From an uncultured Latescibacterota bacterium (GTDB taxonomy: Bacteria > Latescibacterota > UBA2968 > UBA8231), in the NCBI GenBank assembly GCA_951813615.1, contig OX638377.1, positions 5,181,739 through 5,245,738 of the forward strand: a stretch of DNA of 64,000 nt, in the 5' to 3' direction. The notes beneath the pieces are model-generated. The model searched no databases and had not been told where the DNA came from. It was given only the letters and a program-made list of their open reading frames with translations. Made by a program: the position numbers and the translations under genes. Of this stretch, positions 34,638-43,665 are shown piece by piece (within the stretch, counting starts at the first letter, position 1; the number at the start of each line of letters is the position of its first letter).

Positions 34638-35267
34638 TTATACCCGCTCGGCCTGGGGTTCGGCTTGCCCGTGGGTGTGATCCCACAAATGCCCCCGCCG
34701 CTGCTGGCCTTCTAGCGTCGTTTCAAAGTACACTCCCCGCACCGACTCATGCACCAACGGCATATCGTGATGATGCCCCATGCCCGTGGCAAGGCAGTCG
34801 CCCGGCTTCATTTCGTACGCCTTGCCCTCGGAAACGGCGCGAGCCTGACCTTCCAAGATGACCCAATACTCGTCGCAGTCGTGGAAGTGGCAATCGAAGT
34901 TGGTCCATTTCTCGTACGAGACCGGGTCGCCCTTGTCCTCGGGCTGGGGACTATTGTCCATGTTGAAGATGCCCGAGCCACCGGTCTCGGCTCCCCAGCG
35001 TCCGCAAAAGCGCACCAGCGTAGCCACTTCTTCTACCTCCAACACCTCAAAAGAACCCGCACCGACCAAATCCAGATTGGCACCCGTCGCAGCTTCTACC
35101 TCCTCGGCCCCCACCCGCAACCGGCAACGCCCCCCTCCCACGATCAGCTTCTCCACCTCTCCACGACGCGCAAAGCAGTGTTCATCGCCTGCGTTGAGCA
35201 GCACGACCTCAAAGTGCTCCAACTCGCACCAAGCGGGGTACTGATCCTCACTTCTAAACATCGGCAT
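34638..35267 (-). CDS. Cupin-domain protein
   Basis: A 209-residue protein with two cupin-like halves. The second has the metal-binding motifs: CHFHDCDEYWVILEGQARAVSEG (His, His, Glu of motif 1) and GDCLATGMGHHHDMP (His of motif 2). The first half (FEVVLLNAGDEHCFARRGEVEKLIVGGG) looks like a degenerate cupin. The role could be dioxygenase, isomerase or sugar-binding; not assignable. Its stop is five bases from the WD40 gene stop, so the two genes converge closely. Confidence 0.8.
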   Translation of the reverse strand: MPMFRSEDQYPAWCELEHFEVVLLNAGDEHCFARRGEVEKLIVGGGRCRLRVGAEEVEAATGANLDLVGAGSFEVLEVEEVATLVRFCGRWGAETGGSGIFNMDNSPQPEDKGDPVSYEKWTNFDCHFHDCDEYWVILEGQARAVSEGKAYEMKPGDCLATGMGHHHDMPLVHESVRGVYFETTLEGQQRRGHLWDHTHGQAEPQAERV

Positions 35268-35386
35268 AACTTTCTCCCTTCTCTCAGTCTTTAAAAGATT
35301 TTAGAATATTAGGCTCCTGACATATTAGGCATCTGACGCTACCTAGCAAATCCGCCCAAATCAACCGACACGGGAAAACACAAACC

Positions 35387-35431
35387 ATGAACGTCGAAGA
35401 AACCTTTTTTTATCTGCTGCAGGATATGTGA
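35387..35431 (+). CDS. Possible 14-residue leader peptide
   Basis: ATG AAC GTC... encodes MNVEETFFYLLQDM and stops with TGA overlapping the ATG of the M14 gene (TGATG). The overlap is the classic layout for translational coupling. The ribosome site (GGGAAA) is weak, so this may be chance or the remnant of a lost upstream gene. Confidence 0.3.
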   Translation: MNVEETFFYLLQDM

Positions 35432-36159
35432 TGGGTCAACGGGATTACGATGCTGTTGTCAGGCGCGTGGAAGCGGTGTCTGGTATTGATGTGCAGATAT
35501 TGGGCGCGGTTGAAGGTTTGCCGATTTTGTGTGCGTCGGCTGGCAGGGAAGACGCGCCGGTTATTTATATCAATGGAGGGACGCACGGCGATGAACCGGC
35601 TGGTGTGGAGGCCGCGCTCGCTTTTTTGCAGGGCAGATGGGAGCGCTGGGCTGATAGGGTGCGTTTTGAAGTTATTCCGTGTTTGTGTCCGTGGAGCTAT
35701 GTTCACAATGCCCGGCTCAATGCACAGGAGGTCGATGTGAATTGGGCGTTTTTGCGCGATGATGTGCCCGAGATTGAGATTTTGCAGGGTTTTTTGGCGG
35801 GAAGAGTTTTTGCGGGGGTGATCGATTTGCACGAGGATTGGGAGAGTCCGGGATTTTATCTGTATGAGATGTTTGGAGACCGGGAATCTCTGGGACGGGA
35901 GATGGTGAAGCGGGTGGCACGGGTTTGTCCGATTAACAAGAATGCCGAGATTGAGGACGAGGTTGCGGTCAATGGGGTGATTCATCCCAATATGGAGGTG
36001 GCAAGGCGGAAGTACGGGGAGGGCATACCTATCGCTTTGTTCCATAGAGGCCATACAGGGCATCTGGTGACGTCAGAAACCCCGACGGCGCAGCCGCTGG
36101 ATGTGCGCGTTGCAGCGCATCTGGCAACTGTTGAGGTGATGGTGGAGGCTAAGGTTTAA
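35431..36159 (+). CDS. M14-family zinc carboxypeptidase/deacylase
   Basis: A 242-residue protein of the succinylglutamate desuccinylase/aspartoacylase type of M14. Zinc ligands are visible in NGGTHGDEPAG (His, Glu) and VIDLHEDWES (His), with VNWAFL in the substrate pocket region. It hydrolyses an amide bond of a small N-acyl amino acid or peptide; the exact substrate is not predictable. The start could be GTG at 35428 or ATG at 35431; I prefer ATG. Codon choice is AT-leaning (TTT, GAT, TTG) compared with neighbours. Confidence 0.82.
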   Translation: MGQRDYDAVVRRVEAVSGIDVQILGAVEGLPILCASAGREDAPVIYINGGTHGDEPAGVEAALAFLQGRWERWADRVRFEVIPCLCPWSYVHNARLNAQEVDVNWAFLRDDVPEIEILQGFLAGRVFAGVIDLHEDWESPGFYLYEMFGDRESLGREMVKRVARVCPINKNAEIEDEVAVNGVIHPNMEVARRKYGEGIPIALFHRGHTGHLVTSETPTAQPLDVRVAAHLATVEVMVEAKV

Positions 36160-36216
36160 GGGCGAAGGACTGTTTAGAGTAATTCCTCTTAGTGGGCATT
36201 TTGACACTCCATTTTG

Positions 36217-38181
36217 CTATCGGCGTCGACGCACCAAGCGGAACTTGAAGTCGGGACAGAGGGAAAAGGACTGTTTAGTCTTCAATTCGCAATCGGGCGG
36301 ATCGAGATCCAACTCAACCTCGCGGAGGATGGTCGCCATGTTGAGCGCAATGAGCACCTCGGCGAGACTGCTGCCCAGGCACCGATGCTCTCCTAAGCCG
36401 AAGGGTGCATAGACTCCGTGCTGGCGGTGCTCAGCGCGTTCTGCGGTGTAGCGGTCGATATCGAAACGCTCTGGATCAGGAAAATATTCTGACATCAGGT
36501 GCGGTATTGAGTATCCAATGAGAAGGGTCTCGCCAGCGGAGACCTTATAGCCCTCAAATTCAAATGAGTTGGCTACCGTGCGCAATGATACTGCTGGAGC
36601 AAGAGGATAGAGGCGCAGGGTTTCCATTGCAGTGCGGTGCATGACGTCGAGTTGACGCAGATCGCTCACCGTAGGCATACCCTGGTCAAAGAGGGCGTCT
36701 GCTTCAGCAATTACCTGCTCGCGCAGGTCTGGTCGCTTCAACAGTTCATACAACATGAAGGCACAGATATTTGCCACGGTATCGAGACCGGCCGTGAGAG
36801 GACCTATCACCTCTAAATCTGTCTCGGCAAGAAATTGCGGATCTCTGCGGTGCAGTTCCAGCAAATGGTCAATGGCATCCGGTGGCTTGTTGCGGCGTTT
36901 TTCTGGTTCGTGATCTGCCAGAATGCGCTGAGTCAGCTCTTCCATCCGCTTGAAGGCACGCCGGACGTGTGGTCGATATAGCATCAGCTTGGGTTGCTGC
37001 CGCATGATATAGGTTTTCATCTTGTTGTGAAAATAAACCATAATGTCGTCTAAGTAGTCCCGCACAGGCATGCTGATGGCCAGCATACCGAGCTGATCTA
37101 AGACGATGCGCTGCCAGGTGTATAAGCCCGGAAGCGGCTTATCCTGTGGCCATCCGGCGATATCTTGTTGAAGAACGCGGACAACGTCTGCCACGCGGCC
37201 TTCAATGAGGCGGTGGGTGTACACATTCGCCAGTTCTTTGCGCAGGCGAATATGGTCGGGGCCATTCATGCTGATTATGCTACGTCCGACTCCCCCAGCT
37301 TTATTGTAATCCACCCAGGTTTCAAGCGTGCGAAAGTACTTATCCCCTCGCTTTATGAAGGTATTCGCCTTTGGGCCTACGAGGACGACTAAGCGGCGAT
37401 TGAATGCATTGATGCGAAAAATCGGACCTAAGTTTCGGTATTGTTTGACGAGAAACGAGCGCAAATCGCGCCTCATGCCGATGGTGTTGCCAATAAGCGG
37501 CACCCCCGGTGCCTGGGGTATCTCTTTGCGCGGGGCAGGGGCAGGGGCAGGAGGCTCATGCTCGCGGACCGCCCTGGTGACCGATTGCCCGATCAGGTCC
37601 ATTTTGCGAATCAGGTTGATCCGTTCTTGTACCTCCGATAGTTCCGACTGGGACAGAATATTCTTGAAAACGCCGGAGGCATCCGCCAGACAGATAATGA
37701 CGATGTCGCGCGGGTCCGGAATTTCATCGGTGAACAACACGCGCATAATGCGTAACCGGACTTCTTCTACTGGTTGTCCATCAATGGTTGGATAGCGGCG
37801 GGAGCGCGACACCAAGCGCGAAAGGGAAAAAATCCCTTCGGACTCAGCTTCCAAGATGTCCCGGTTGACCAACCGCGCAAGTGCCTTGTCGCGGATTTCG
37901 TCGCCCTGCTTGGCCGTCTGTGCGACCCAATACCCTAGGTCGCGTGCGCCTGTATCCTGTGCGATGTCAGCTAGGGTGGGATCGAGCAGATCGTCTGCAA
38001 GAGGCGTGGCATCAACCAAAATGAGATGCTCGGGATCCGTATCGATGCGATTTTCCAAGGCCAAATCCATCAACACGGCACCAGCGAGGACGGTGTGCAA
38101 CGAATGCGGTGCAAGACCGGGCGCGAAATCGCCTCGGTCTTCACTGTGGAGTAGCAACAGGATCTCTTCGGTAAACCTCAG
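36217..38181 (-). CDS. GPP34 (GOLPH3/Vps74-like) domain - cytochrome P450 fusion
   Basis: About 654 residues in two parts. Residues 1-200 match the GPP34 phosphoinositide-binding family (LRFTEEILLLLHSEDRGDFAPGL, SLHTVLAGAVLMDLALENRIDTD, LVDATPLADDLLDPTLADIA). After a proline-alanine linker comes a full P450: proline-rich PQAPGVPLIGNT, I-helix AGLDTVANI, ExxR in ETLRLYP, and heme loop FGLGEHRCLGS with Cys601. An ATG is missing at the ideal distance: AAGGAG (38193-38198) is followed eight bases later by ATA, then CTG at 38181, which I take as start. A TTG at 38157 would cut into the GPP34 domain. Likely a membrane-associated monooxygenase; substrate unknown. Confidence 0.85.
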   Translation of the reverse strand: MRFTEEILLLLHSEDRGDFAPGLAPHSLHTVLAGAVLMDLALENRIDTDPEHLILVDATPLADDLLDPTLADIAQDTGARDLGYWVAQTAKQGDEIRDKALARLVNRDILEAESEGIFSLSRLVSRSRRYPTIDGQPVEEVRLRIMRVLFTDEIPDPRDIVIICLADASGVFKNILSQSELSEVQERINLIRKMDLIGQSVTRAVREHEPPAPAPAPRKEIPQAPGVPLIGNTIGMRRDLRSFLVKQYRNLGPIFRINAFNRRLVVLVGPKANTFIKRGDKYFRTLETWVDYNKAGGVGRSIISMNGPDHIRLRKELANVYTHRLIEGRVADVVRVLQQDIAGWPQDKPLPGLYTWQRIVLDQLGMLAISMPVRDYLDDIMVYFHNKMKTYIMRQQPKLMLYRPHVRRAFKRMEELTQRILADHEPEKRRNKPPDAIDHLLELHRRDPQFLAETDLEVIGPLTAGLDTVANICAFMLYELLKRPDLREQVIAEADALFDQGMPTVSDLRQLDVMHRTAMETLRLYPLAPAVSLRTVANSFEFEGYKVSAGETLLIGYSIPHLMSEYFPDPERFDIDRYTAERAEHRQHGVYAPFGLGEHRCLGSSLAEVLIALNMATILREVELDLDPPDCELKTKQSFSLCPDFKFRLVRRRR

Positions 38182-38312
38182 TATGGTCTAGTCTCCTTGG
38201 AAGCGATCTTAACGTGAGTCCGGGATAAGCGTCGTCTAATGAGGATGTTCCGTTGGTAATGGCCCTAACGTACTCAGCCTACTTGATCATGGGCACTCAT
38301 GGATACTCATAT

Positions 38313-38341
38313 ATATAATTTCCAAAAAAAGAAAGTGTCAA
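38313..38341 (-). promoter_or_regulatory. Sigma-70-type promoter for the GPP34-P450 gene
   Basis: On the minus strand TTGACA (38336-38341) and TTATAT (38313-38318) are separated by 17 bases, a near-consensus housekeeping promoter. It would give a leader of about 125 bases before the GPP34-P450 start. The surrounding sequence is AT-rich in an otherwise GC-rich region. Confidence 0.65.
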
Positions 38342-38409
38342 GAAAATGGTTCATTGACCGGGCTATAATATCTTGTGTGTTCAATAGCGCGGCGCATCCG
38401 CGCAAACTA

Positions 38410-40329
38410 TCACATATTCGTCAGCCAGCGCCCTTTTTCCGCAGTCAACGCATAGATCGCACCCCACACCCCCGAGACAGAAACCTCGCCCAAAATCAAC
38501 CCCAAAAAAAACGGCTTGGCGTTCTGGAACAAGCGCACGCCGCCAAAGCGCAGGATGACCAACTTCAACAGCCAAGCGATCAGCGCCGAGAACCAGATCT
38601 GACTCGTCAGCCAGCCCACGGCGATAGCAAAGCCGATCGGATGAAAGGGCCACCAAAACCACCGGTGCTGCGCCCACATTAAAAAGCCCTCCACGACCGC
38701 GCCGATCCCCTTGAAAAGCCAGCCGCGCATGTTGGCCTCGGGCATGTTGAGAATGGTCGGACCGATGTACGGCCAACCGTGGGCACCGGCCCAATTGATC
38801 AGCGACAGATTAACCGCTCCATGGGTATAGGCCAGCTTCAAGGTCATGTAGGCCGCGGCCAAAAGACTGCACACCAGCGCCAGCATCAGACCCCAAAACA
38901 GCCGCGTCTTGGGGCCGGGGACCAGCTCGGCGAGTTTGAGGCCATTGGCGCAGGCAACCATCGGCGATGTGCGCGATTCGCCCTGCCAAATAAAAGTGAA
39001 ATTGAGGGCGACCAAGCCCTTAGCCCCGAGGATCGAAGTGCCCAAGCCCGAAATGATGAAGTACGCCGGGACAATGGGGCTGCGGGCGGTAGCCACGCCG
39101 CCGGTAGCCACCACGCGCGCGACCAAGATGAAAAACAGCAAGCTGACGACGAGCAGGACCGGGAGCACCGCAATCGGCACCCCTGAACGCCAGAGCCACA
39201 CGGCGACGAAGAGCAGGCTGCCCAAAAAGCCGAGCAAGGCCGTGCGGTAGCGGAGCAACTCCTCGCTGTCATCGACGCCACCGCGCGGGTCCCAGAGTTT
39301 GCGCCACACTTCTTTTAGATGGGGACGGGCGTTCCACAGCCCAAAGAGCACCAACACAATGACCGCGCCGGTGGCTTGATGGGTCAGATCGGCCGGCTGC
39401 GAGTACTCGTACGCGCTCAGGCGCTCGGTGCTGGCAATGCCGAGCGTCTTGAAGACCCCTTCCTCCACCTTGGAGAATACGTAGAAAAACCAAATGCTGA
39501 ACGTGATTTCGAGATTGACTAAGTAGAAGAAGCCGACCCAAGCTAGGTTGAGTGCAATCGGCAGGTGCAAGGTATGGTTGAAAAAAGAAAAACGGCCGCG
39601 AGGGTTGTATTCGGGCACGATGGGGAAGTAGTGGTTGAGGGCGTTGAGACTGAGCAGGATGCAGGGCACGGCAAACCCCAGCCACATCCGCTGATCTTTG
39701 AAGAAAGGAGCTACACGCATCTGGGCTTCCTTCTCAATCATGTTCTGCGGTAGCTGGACCATCGGATAGGTCAGCCGCTCGTGCTCCGACCACTGGCGAT
39801 GGAGGATGGCGCTCATGCAGATCAGCATGAAGCTCATGGCCACGATCAACGCCAGCCAATAGGCCATCGGCTCCACCCAGACGCCCCACGGGATGGACTC
39901 ACCTTTTGGCAGGCCCTCGTAGTAGTTCTTGATCGCCTCAAAGTCCTGCGGCGCAATCCACGAGGGGATAAAGTCGTAGAACAACTCGACGTAGTTGTTT
40001 TCCGGGGTGGCGTAGTAGAACGGATAGACGATGGTGCCAATGAGGAAGAACATCAGGCCCCACGTCGGCACCGTGACCGCCATCATCAACATGCAGTAAA
40101 TCAGCACCAGGTCGGCTTTGGACAGGGCGACGTGGCGGCCGAGCAGAGCCACGAACCCATTGACGGCAAAGGTCAGGACAAAAAAGAGAAAGAGCGCACC
40201 GGGCGAAGAAGGGTTAAAGCCGACCCAGTAGTAATTGAATACGACCCCGTACGGCGCGAGCAGGCCCACCGCTAGGGAGAGAGCGATGCCGGTTAGCAGT
40301 CCCTTGATGCTGAAAAGCGATTTGGGCAT
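38410..40329 (-). CDS. DUF6785/OPT-like multi-spanning membrane protein
   Basis: A 639-residue inner-membrane protein with about 14 hydrophobic segments, for example KGLLTGIALSLAVGLLAPYG, ALFLFFVLTFAVNGFVALLGRH, LIYCMLMMAVTVPTWGLMFFLIGTIV and PYIGPTILNMPEANM. Length and pattern fit the DUF6785/DUF6784 family, distantly related to oligopeptide transporters and common in Planctomycetes-type genomes. The transported compound is unknown. I start at 40329 (MPKSLFSIKG), where the first helix follows; the frame runs open further upstream over the SDR gene. It lies 19 bases downstream of the SDR gene, so they probably form an operon. Confidence 0.78.
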   Translation of the reverse strand: MPKSLFSIKGLLTGIALSLAVGLLAPYGVVFNYYWVGFNPSSPGALFLFFVLTFAVNGFVALLGRHVALSKADLVLIYCMLMMAVTVPTWGLMFFLIGTIVYPFYYATPENNYVELFYDFIPSWIAPQDFEAIKNYYEGLPKGESIPWGVWVEPMAYWLALIVAMSFMLICMSAILHRQWSEHERLTYPMVQLPQNMIEKEAQMRVAPFFKDQRMWLGFAVPCILLSLNALNHYFPIVPEYNPRGRFSFFNHTLHLPIALNLAWVGFFYLVNLEITFSIWFFYVFSKVEEGVFKTLGIASTERLSAYEYSQPADLTHQATGAVIVLVLFGLWNARPHLKEVWRKLWDPRGGVDDSEELLRYRTALLGFLGSLLFVAVWLWRSGVPIAVLPVLLVVSLLFFILVARVVATGGVATARSPIVPAYFIISGLGTSILGAKGLVALNFTFIWQGESRTSPMVACANGLKLAELVPGPKTRLFWGLMLALVCSLLAAAYMTLKLAYTHGAVNLSLINWAGAHGWPYIGPTILNMPEANMRGWLFKGIGAVVEGFLMWAQHRWFWWPFHPIGFAIAVGWLTSQIWFSALIAWLLKLVILRFGGVRLFQNAKPFFLGLILGEVSVSGVWGAIYALTAEKGRWLTNM

Positions 40330-40348
40330 AGGTGAGTAGTCGAATACC

Positions 40349-41134
40349 CTACTCAGCGGCCGAGGCAGCCAAAAGCCCCCCATCCACCGGCAAAGACGCC
40401 CCGGTGATGCAGCCGGCAGCCGGCGAGCAGAGAAAAACCACCGCCCGGCCAATGTCTTCGGGGGTTCCCGGACGACGCAGGGGAACTATGTCACGATGTC
40501 GCCCGCCAAGGATGCCCAACGCCGGAGGCGGTTCGTTGAAGACGTGATCGGTATCCATGTATCCGGGCATGATGGCGTTGCAGCGGATGCCGTGTTCGCC
40601 CAAGTCAACGGCCATGCTTTCGGTCAGGCGCAACACGCCAGCTTTGGCGGCCCCGTAGGCCGTGTCGTTCTTCCACGCCCGACGCCCGTGTACCGAGGAG
40701 GTGCTGACGATGGCTCCACCGTCGCCCTGCGCCACCATGGCGCGCGCCGCTTGCTGCGAGCACAGAAAAAACCCCTTGAGGCCCACGTCGAGATTTTGGT
40801 CCCAATTCTCCTCGCTGAGTTCAAGGAAGGGCTCGCCCGTGCCGCCGTAGGGGTTGTTGACCAAGATATCTATGCGGCCAAACCGTTCGAGAAAGGCCGC
40901 GAACATCGCCTCGACTTGGGCGCTGTCGGAAATGTCGCCAGCGAAGAACTCGGCCTCGCGGCCCATGGCGCGGATCAGGCCCAGAGTTTTGCCGGCATCG
41001 TCGTCGTCGTGCAGGTCGTTGATCCCCACGTCGCAGCCCGCTTCGGCTAAAGACAGGGCAATGCCGCGGCCGATGCGGCGCTTGCCGCCAGTGACGAAGG
41101 CTTTCTTTCCACTTAGCAAATATGGGTCGGACAT
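40349..41134 (-). CDS. Short-chain dehydrogenase/reductase
   Basis: A 261-residue classical SDR. The cofactor loop is TGGKRRIGRG (15-24), the structural motif NNPYGG replaces the usual NNAG, and the catalytic Ser147, Tyr160 and Lys164 are in SSVHGRRAWKNDTAYGAAK. PLRRPGTPEDIGRAVVFLCSPAAGCITGASLPVDGG is the typical C-terminal substrate loop. It oxidises or reduces a sugar or polyol alcohol using NAD(P). It is the first gene of a probable operon with the downstream membrane protein. Confidence 0.93.
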   Translation of the reverse strand: MSDPYLLSGKKAFVTGGKRRIGRGIALSLAEAGCDVGINDLHDDDDAGKTLGLIRAMGREAEFFAGDISDSAQVEAMFAAFLERFGRIDILVNNPYGGTGEPFLELSEENWDQNLDVGLKGFFLCSQQAARAMVAQGDGGAIVSTSSVHGRRAWKNDTAYGAAKAGVLRLTESMAVDLGEHGIRCNAIMPGYMDTDHVFNEPPPALGILGGRHRDIVPLRRPGTPEDIGRAVVFLCSPAAGCITGASLPVDGGLLAASAAE

Positions 41135-41149
41135 AATGTGCTCCTTGGG

Positions 41150-41884
41150 TTAAACGATCTCGGGGTGTTCGTGAATCGAGGGGGTGGCCATGATGCGCTT
41201 TTGGCGTTCGGTCAGCTCGCCGTACTCCTCAAGGTTGTAAAACTCCTTGGCCCACGTCGAGTAGCCAGGGCTGTACTTGTAGAGCAAGGTGCGGCGCTGG
41301 TGCTCAGCGCACCACGGCATGGTGCCGTGAATGAGAGCCTCGGTAAAAAACAGCGCATCCCCGGCTTTAGCCGTCGGTTGGACCACGTAATGCGCGTCGC
41401 GCTCAAAGCGCCTGACATCTTGCGGAAGGTTGCGGGGGTAATTGGTCTTGTGGCTGCCCGGCACGCAGGCAAAGCCGCCGTCGCCCTCATTGGCATCGGC
41501 GAGAAAAAAGGTCACCACGCTCAGGCCATTGCGCATCTGGCCGTCGCGGTAGCTGAACCAGTGGTCGGTATCTTGGCTTGGGCCGCCGTGCAGACCGCCC
41601 CGGGCGTCGCCGCGATTCATAATAATGGCGTAGTCGTGGTCGATGCGGACCTTGGGGCCGATGAGTTCGACCAAGTAGGGCAGGATTTTGGGGTGGTCGA
41701 TCAGGTTTTTGGTGGCTTGGCCCCAGCTACTGACCTTGTTCAAGTCATTGCGGGGATGGTTGTCCCAGCCGTTGATGTACCGGTCCATCAGCGCGTTGAG
41801 ATCGTCCAGTTCCTGCGGACTGAGGACGTCTTTGATGACCAGATAGCCATCTAAGTCAAAGACGAATTTTTCTTCTTCGGTCAT
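41150..41884 (-). CDS. Phytanoyl-CoA dioxygenase (PhyH) family protein
   Basis: 244 residues from the ATG at 41884, which has AAAGGAG upstream; the longer open frame to 42127 is arginine/serine-rich shadow sequence over the GH32 gene. FVFDLDGYLVIKDVLSPQEL opens the fold and GFACVPGSHKTNYP is the central segment. ALIHGTMPW holds the distal His, followed by RRTLLYKYSPG. The proximal metal site is GLHGGP rather than a plain HxD, as in a subset of PhyH proteins. Fifteen bases separate it from the next gene (SDR) on the same strand. Confidence 0.9.
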   Translation of the reverse strand: MTEEEKFVFDLDGYLVIKDVLSPQELDDLNALMDRYINGWDNHPRNDLNKVSSWGQATKNLIDHPKILPYLVELIGPKVRIDHDYAIIMNRGDARGGLHGGPSQDTDHWFSYRDGQMRNGLSVVTFFLADANEGDGGFACVPGSHKTNYPRNLPQDVRRFERDAHYVVQPTAKAGDALFFTEALIHGTMPWCAEHQRRTLLYKYSPGYSTWAKEFYNLEEYGELTERQKRIMATPSIHEHPEIV

Positions 41885-41897
41885 GGCGTGCTCCTTT

Positions 41898-43445
41898 CTA
41901 TTCCGCGTAGATGTCCTGCATCTGATAGGCGTCGAGCGAGAGCAACTCGGCGCTCTGGCCCTGTGCGCGCAGCGAGACCCCGACGCTGTCGGCGCGGTCG
42001 GGATAGACGCGTGCAGCCACGCATTGCTGGCCGTTGGCAAAAACTTCGACGACGCTCTTATCGACAAAGACCCGTAGCTTGAGCGTCTCGCCCGGAGCGA
42101 GGACGACCGGCGCGGTCTCCGGAGCACGGGAAAGGACGTCGGACGCGACAGAAGAATACGAGGTGTCGAGCGAGATCAGACTCTGGTGGTGGTCGCTGCC
42201 AAAGACGCGGTTGCTGAAGCCCCGGTTTTTGAAAAAGGCAATGCGCGTGTGCTCCTCCTTGCCGGGAGCGCGCAGGACGTTGAGTTCGACCATGGGCGCG
42301 TCTTGCGGATCGATTTCAGCGACGATTTCCACGGCGTTGCCTCGAACTGTATCGAGGACGAGTTCTTCGTTGGCGGCGAGGGTAGTTTTGCCGACGCGCT
42401 GGTGATCCCTCCGCAGCGACTCAAGGTCGCCTGCCGGCTCCATGGCCAAGTCGTCGCCGACGACGGTCAGCCGGCGGGGCAAGGTCATAATCTGGTTCCA
42501 GTTCTTGGTCGGCTTGCCGGGGTTCATGTTGAAAATGGTCAAGACGCCGCCTTGGCCATCGGGGGTCGCCGAAGGAGCGTGGACGCCAGAGGGCGCGGCC
42601 GCGCCAAAGTTGAACTTGGCACCGTAGGTCACGACAAACTTGTCGCGCTCGGTGTCGTAGTCGCCGAGCAGGTACTGGCCGCCGCTTCTATGGCTGAAGA
42701 AGAGGAGGATGTGGCGGTCGCCAATCGGCCAGAAATAGGGGCAGGCTCCGTCGTCGCCGACTAGCGTGTACCCATCGTCCTCCACGAAGGGGTGGAGGTA
42801 CTCCCAGTGTTCGAGATCGCTCGACCTGAAGAGGAAATTGGCACGCACGGGCTTGCCAGCCGGGCCTTCGGGCTTGGTGCCCGCCGACAGCGAGTAGTAC
42901 GCGTCGCCCTGCTTCCAGATGCAGGGGTCAAAGACTCGGTAGGGCACGTCAGGGTGGATGGGGATCACGGCCTTGTTGGCGACCTTTTCCCAGTTGAGCA
43001 ATAGCGGGTCCGAAGAAGTAGCGACCATGTTGCCGACCTCCGTGCCGTGGTACATGGCAATGACGCGGTCTTCCTCGACTAGCGCAGCTCCTGAAAAGCA
43101 GCAGCGCTCTGGGTTCGGATAAATGCAGTACGGCAAGTCGCGCCAGTGGACGAGGTCGTCGCTTATGGCGTGGCCCCAGTGCTGGCGGGTATCTTCCGGT
43201 GGATAGGCTTGGTAAAAGAGATGATAGCGGCCCTGCCAGAAGCACAGTCCGTTGGGGTCGTTGAGATTGGCCTCGGGATTGATGTAGTGGTAGATGGGGC
43301 GATGCGGATCGCCGGCGTACGAGCGGCGCGCTTCGAGCATGCGCTGCATCAACGGATTGGTGGCTAGCGCCTCCTCCTGTTCGGCCAGCGTGTCGGGGAA
43401 GGTGTAGTAAGGGACTTTTGAAGTGTAGTCGGGCGCGGCAGTCAT
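41898..43445 (-). CDS. GH32-like glycoside hydrolase
   Basis: A 515-residue protein with a five-bladed propeller and C-terminal beta-sandwich, as in GH32 fructan/sucrose hydrolases. The nucleophile motif is present as NLNDPNG (Asp63). The other two motifs are altered: RDP reads VFDP, and the EC acid/base motif reads DDGACPYFWP, with Ala in place of Glu. Other family segments are HWGHAISDDLVHWRDLP, CFSGAAL, the sandwich strand LRVFVDKSVVEVFANGQQCVAARVYP. It has no signal peptide. It might use another acid or act on a different sugar. The PhyH gene follows after 13 bases, suggesting an operon. Confidence 0.85.
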   Translation of the reverse strand: MTAAPDYTSKVPYYTFPDTLAEQEEALATNPLMQRMLEARRSYAGDPHRPIYHYINPEANLNDPNGLCFWQGRYHLFYQAYPPEDTRQHWGHAISDDLVHWRDLPYCIYPNPERCCFSGAALVEEDRVIAMYHGTEVGNMVATSSDPLLLNWEKVANKAVIPIHPDVPYRVFDPCIWKQGDAYYSLSAGTKPEGPAGKPVRANFLFRSSDLEHWEYLHPFVEDDGYTLVGDDGACPYFWPIGDRHILLFFSHRSGGQYLLGDYDTERDKFVVTYGAKFNFGAAAPSGVHAPSATPDGQGGVLTIFNMNPGKPTKNWNQIMTLPRRLTVVGDDLAMEPAGDLESLRRDHQRVGKTTLAANEELVLDTVRGNAVEIVAEIDPQDAPMVELNVLRAPGKEEHTRIAFFKNRGFSNRVFGSDHHQSLISLDTSYSSVASDVLSRAPETAPVVLAPGETLKLRVFVDKSVVEVFANGQQCVAARVYPDRADSVGVSLRAQGQSAELLSLDAYQMQDIYAE

Positions 43446-43560
43446 GGGATGAGCCTCCGGTTGGGTGAGTGGTCGTTAGGGCAGCGCAAAGTATAGGTCT
43501 TGTGCAGGCGTCAATCCAGTCTCGGGCAGAGGCCAACACGCCAGTGTCGATGCAGGCGGA

Positions 43561-43590
43561 TTGACAGCCGCCGTGCGAATATGCTCTATT
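43561..43590 (+). promoter_or_regulatory. Possible promoter for the RraA-like gene
   Basis: TTGACA at 43561-43566 and TCTATT at 43585-43590 are 18 bases apart, about 75 bases before the ATG at 43666. The -10 is imperfect. The region lies between divergent genes. Confidence 0.4.
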
Positions 43591-43665
43591 CCCTTTAATT
43601 ACATCCCAACAAGCCCATGCGCATAGACTGTCAGCCCCATATTTTTCCAAAGGAGCAAGCCCCTT

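Noticed and set aside
36164..36278. 13-base direct repeat AAGGACTGTTTAG near the P450 3' end
   Set aside because: Too short to separate from chance; no flanking similarity.
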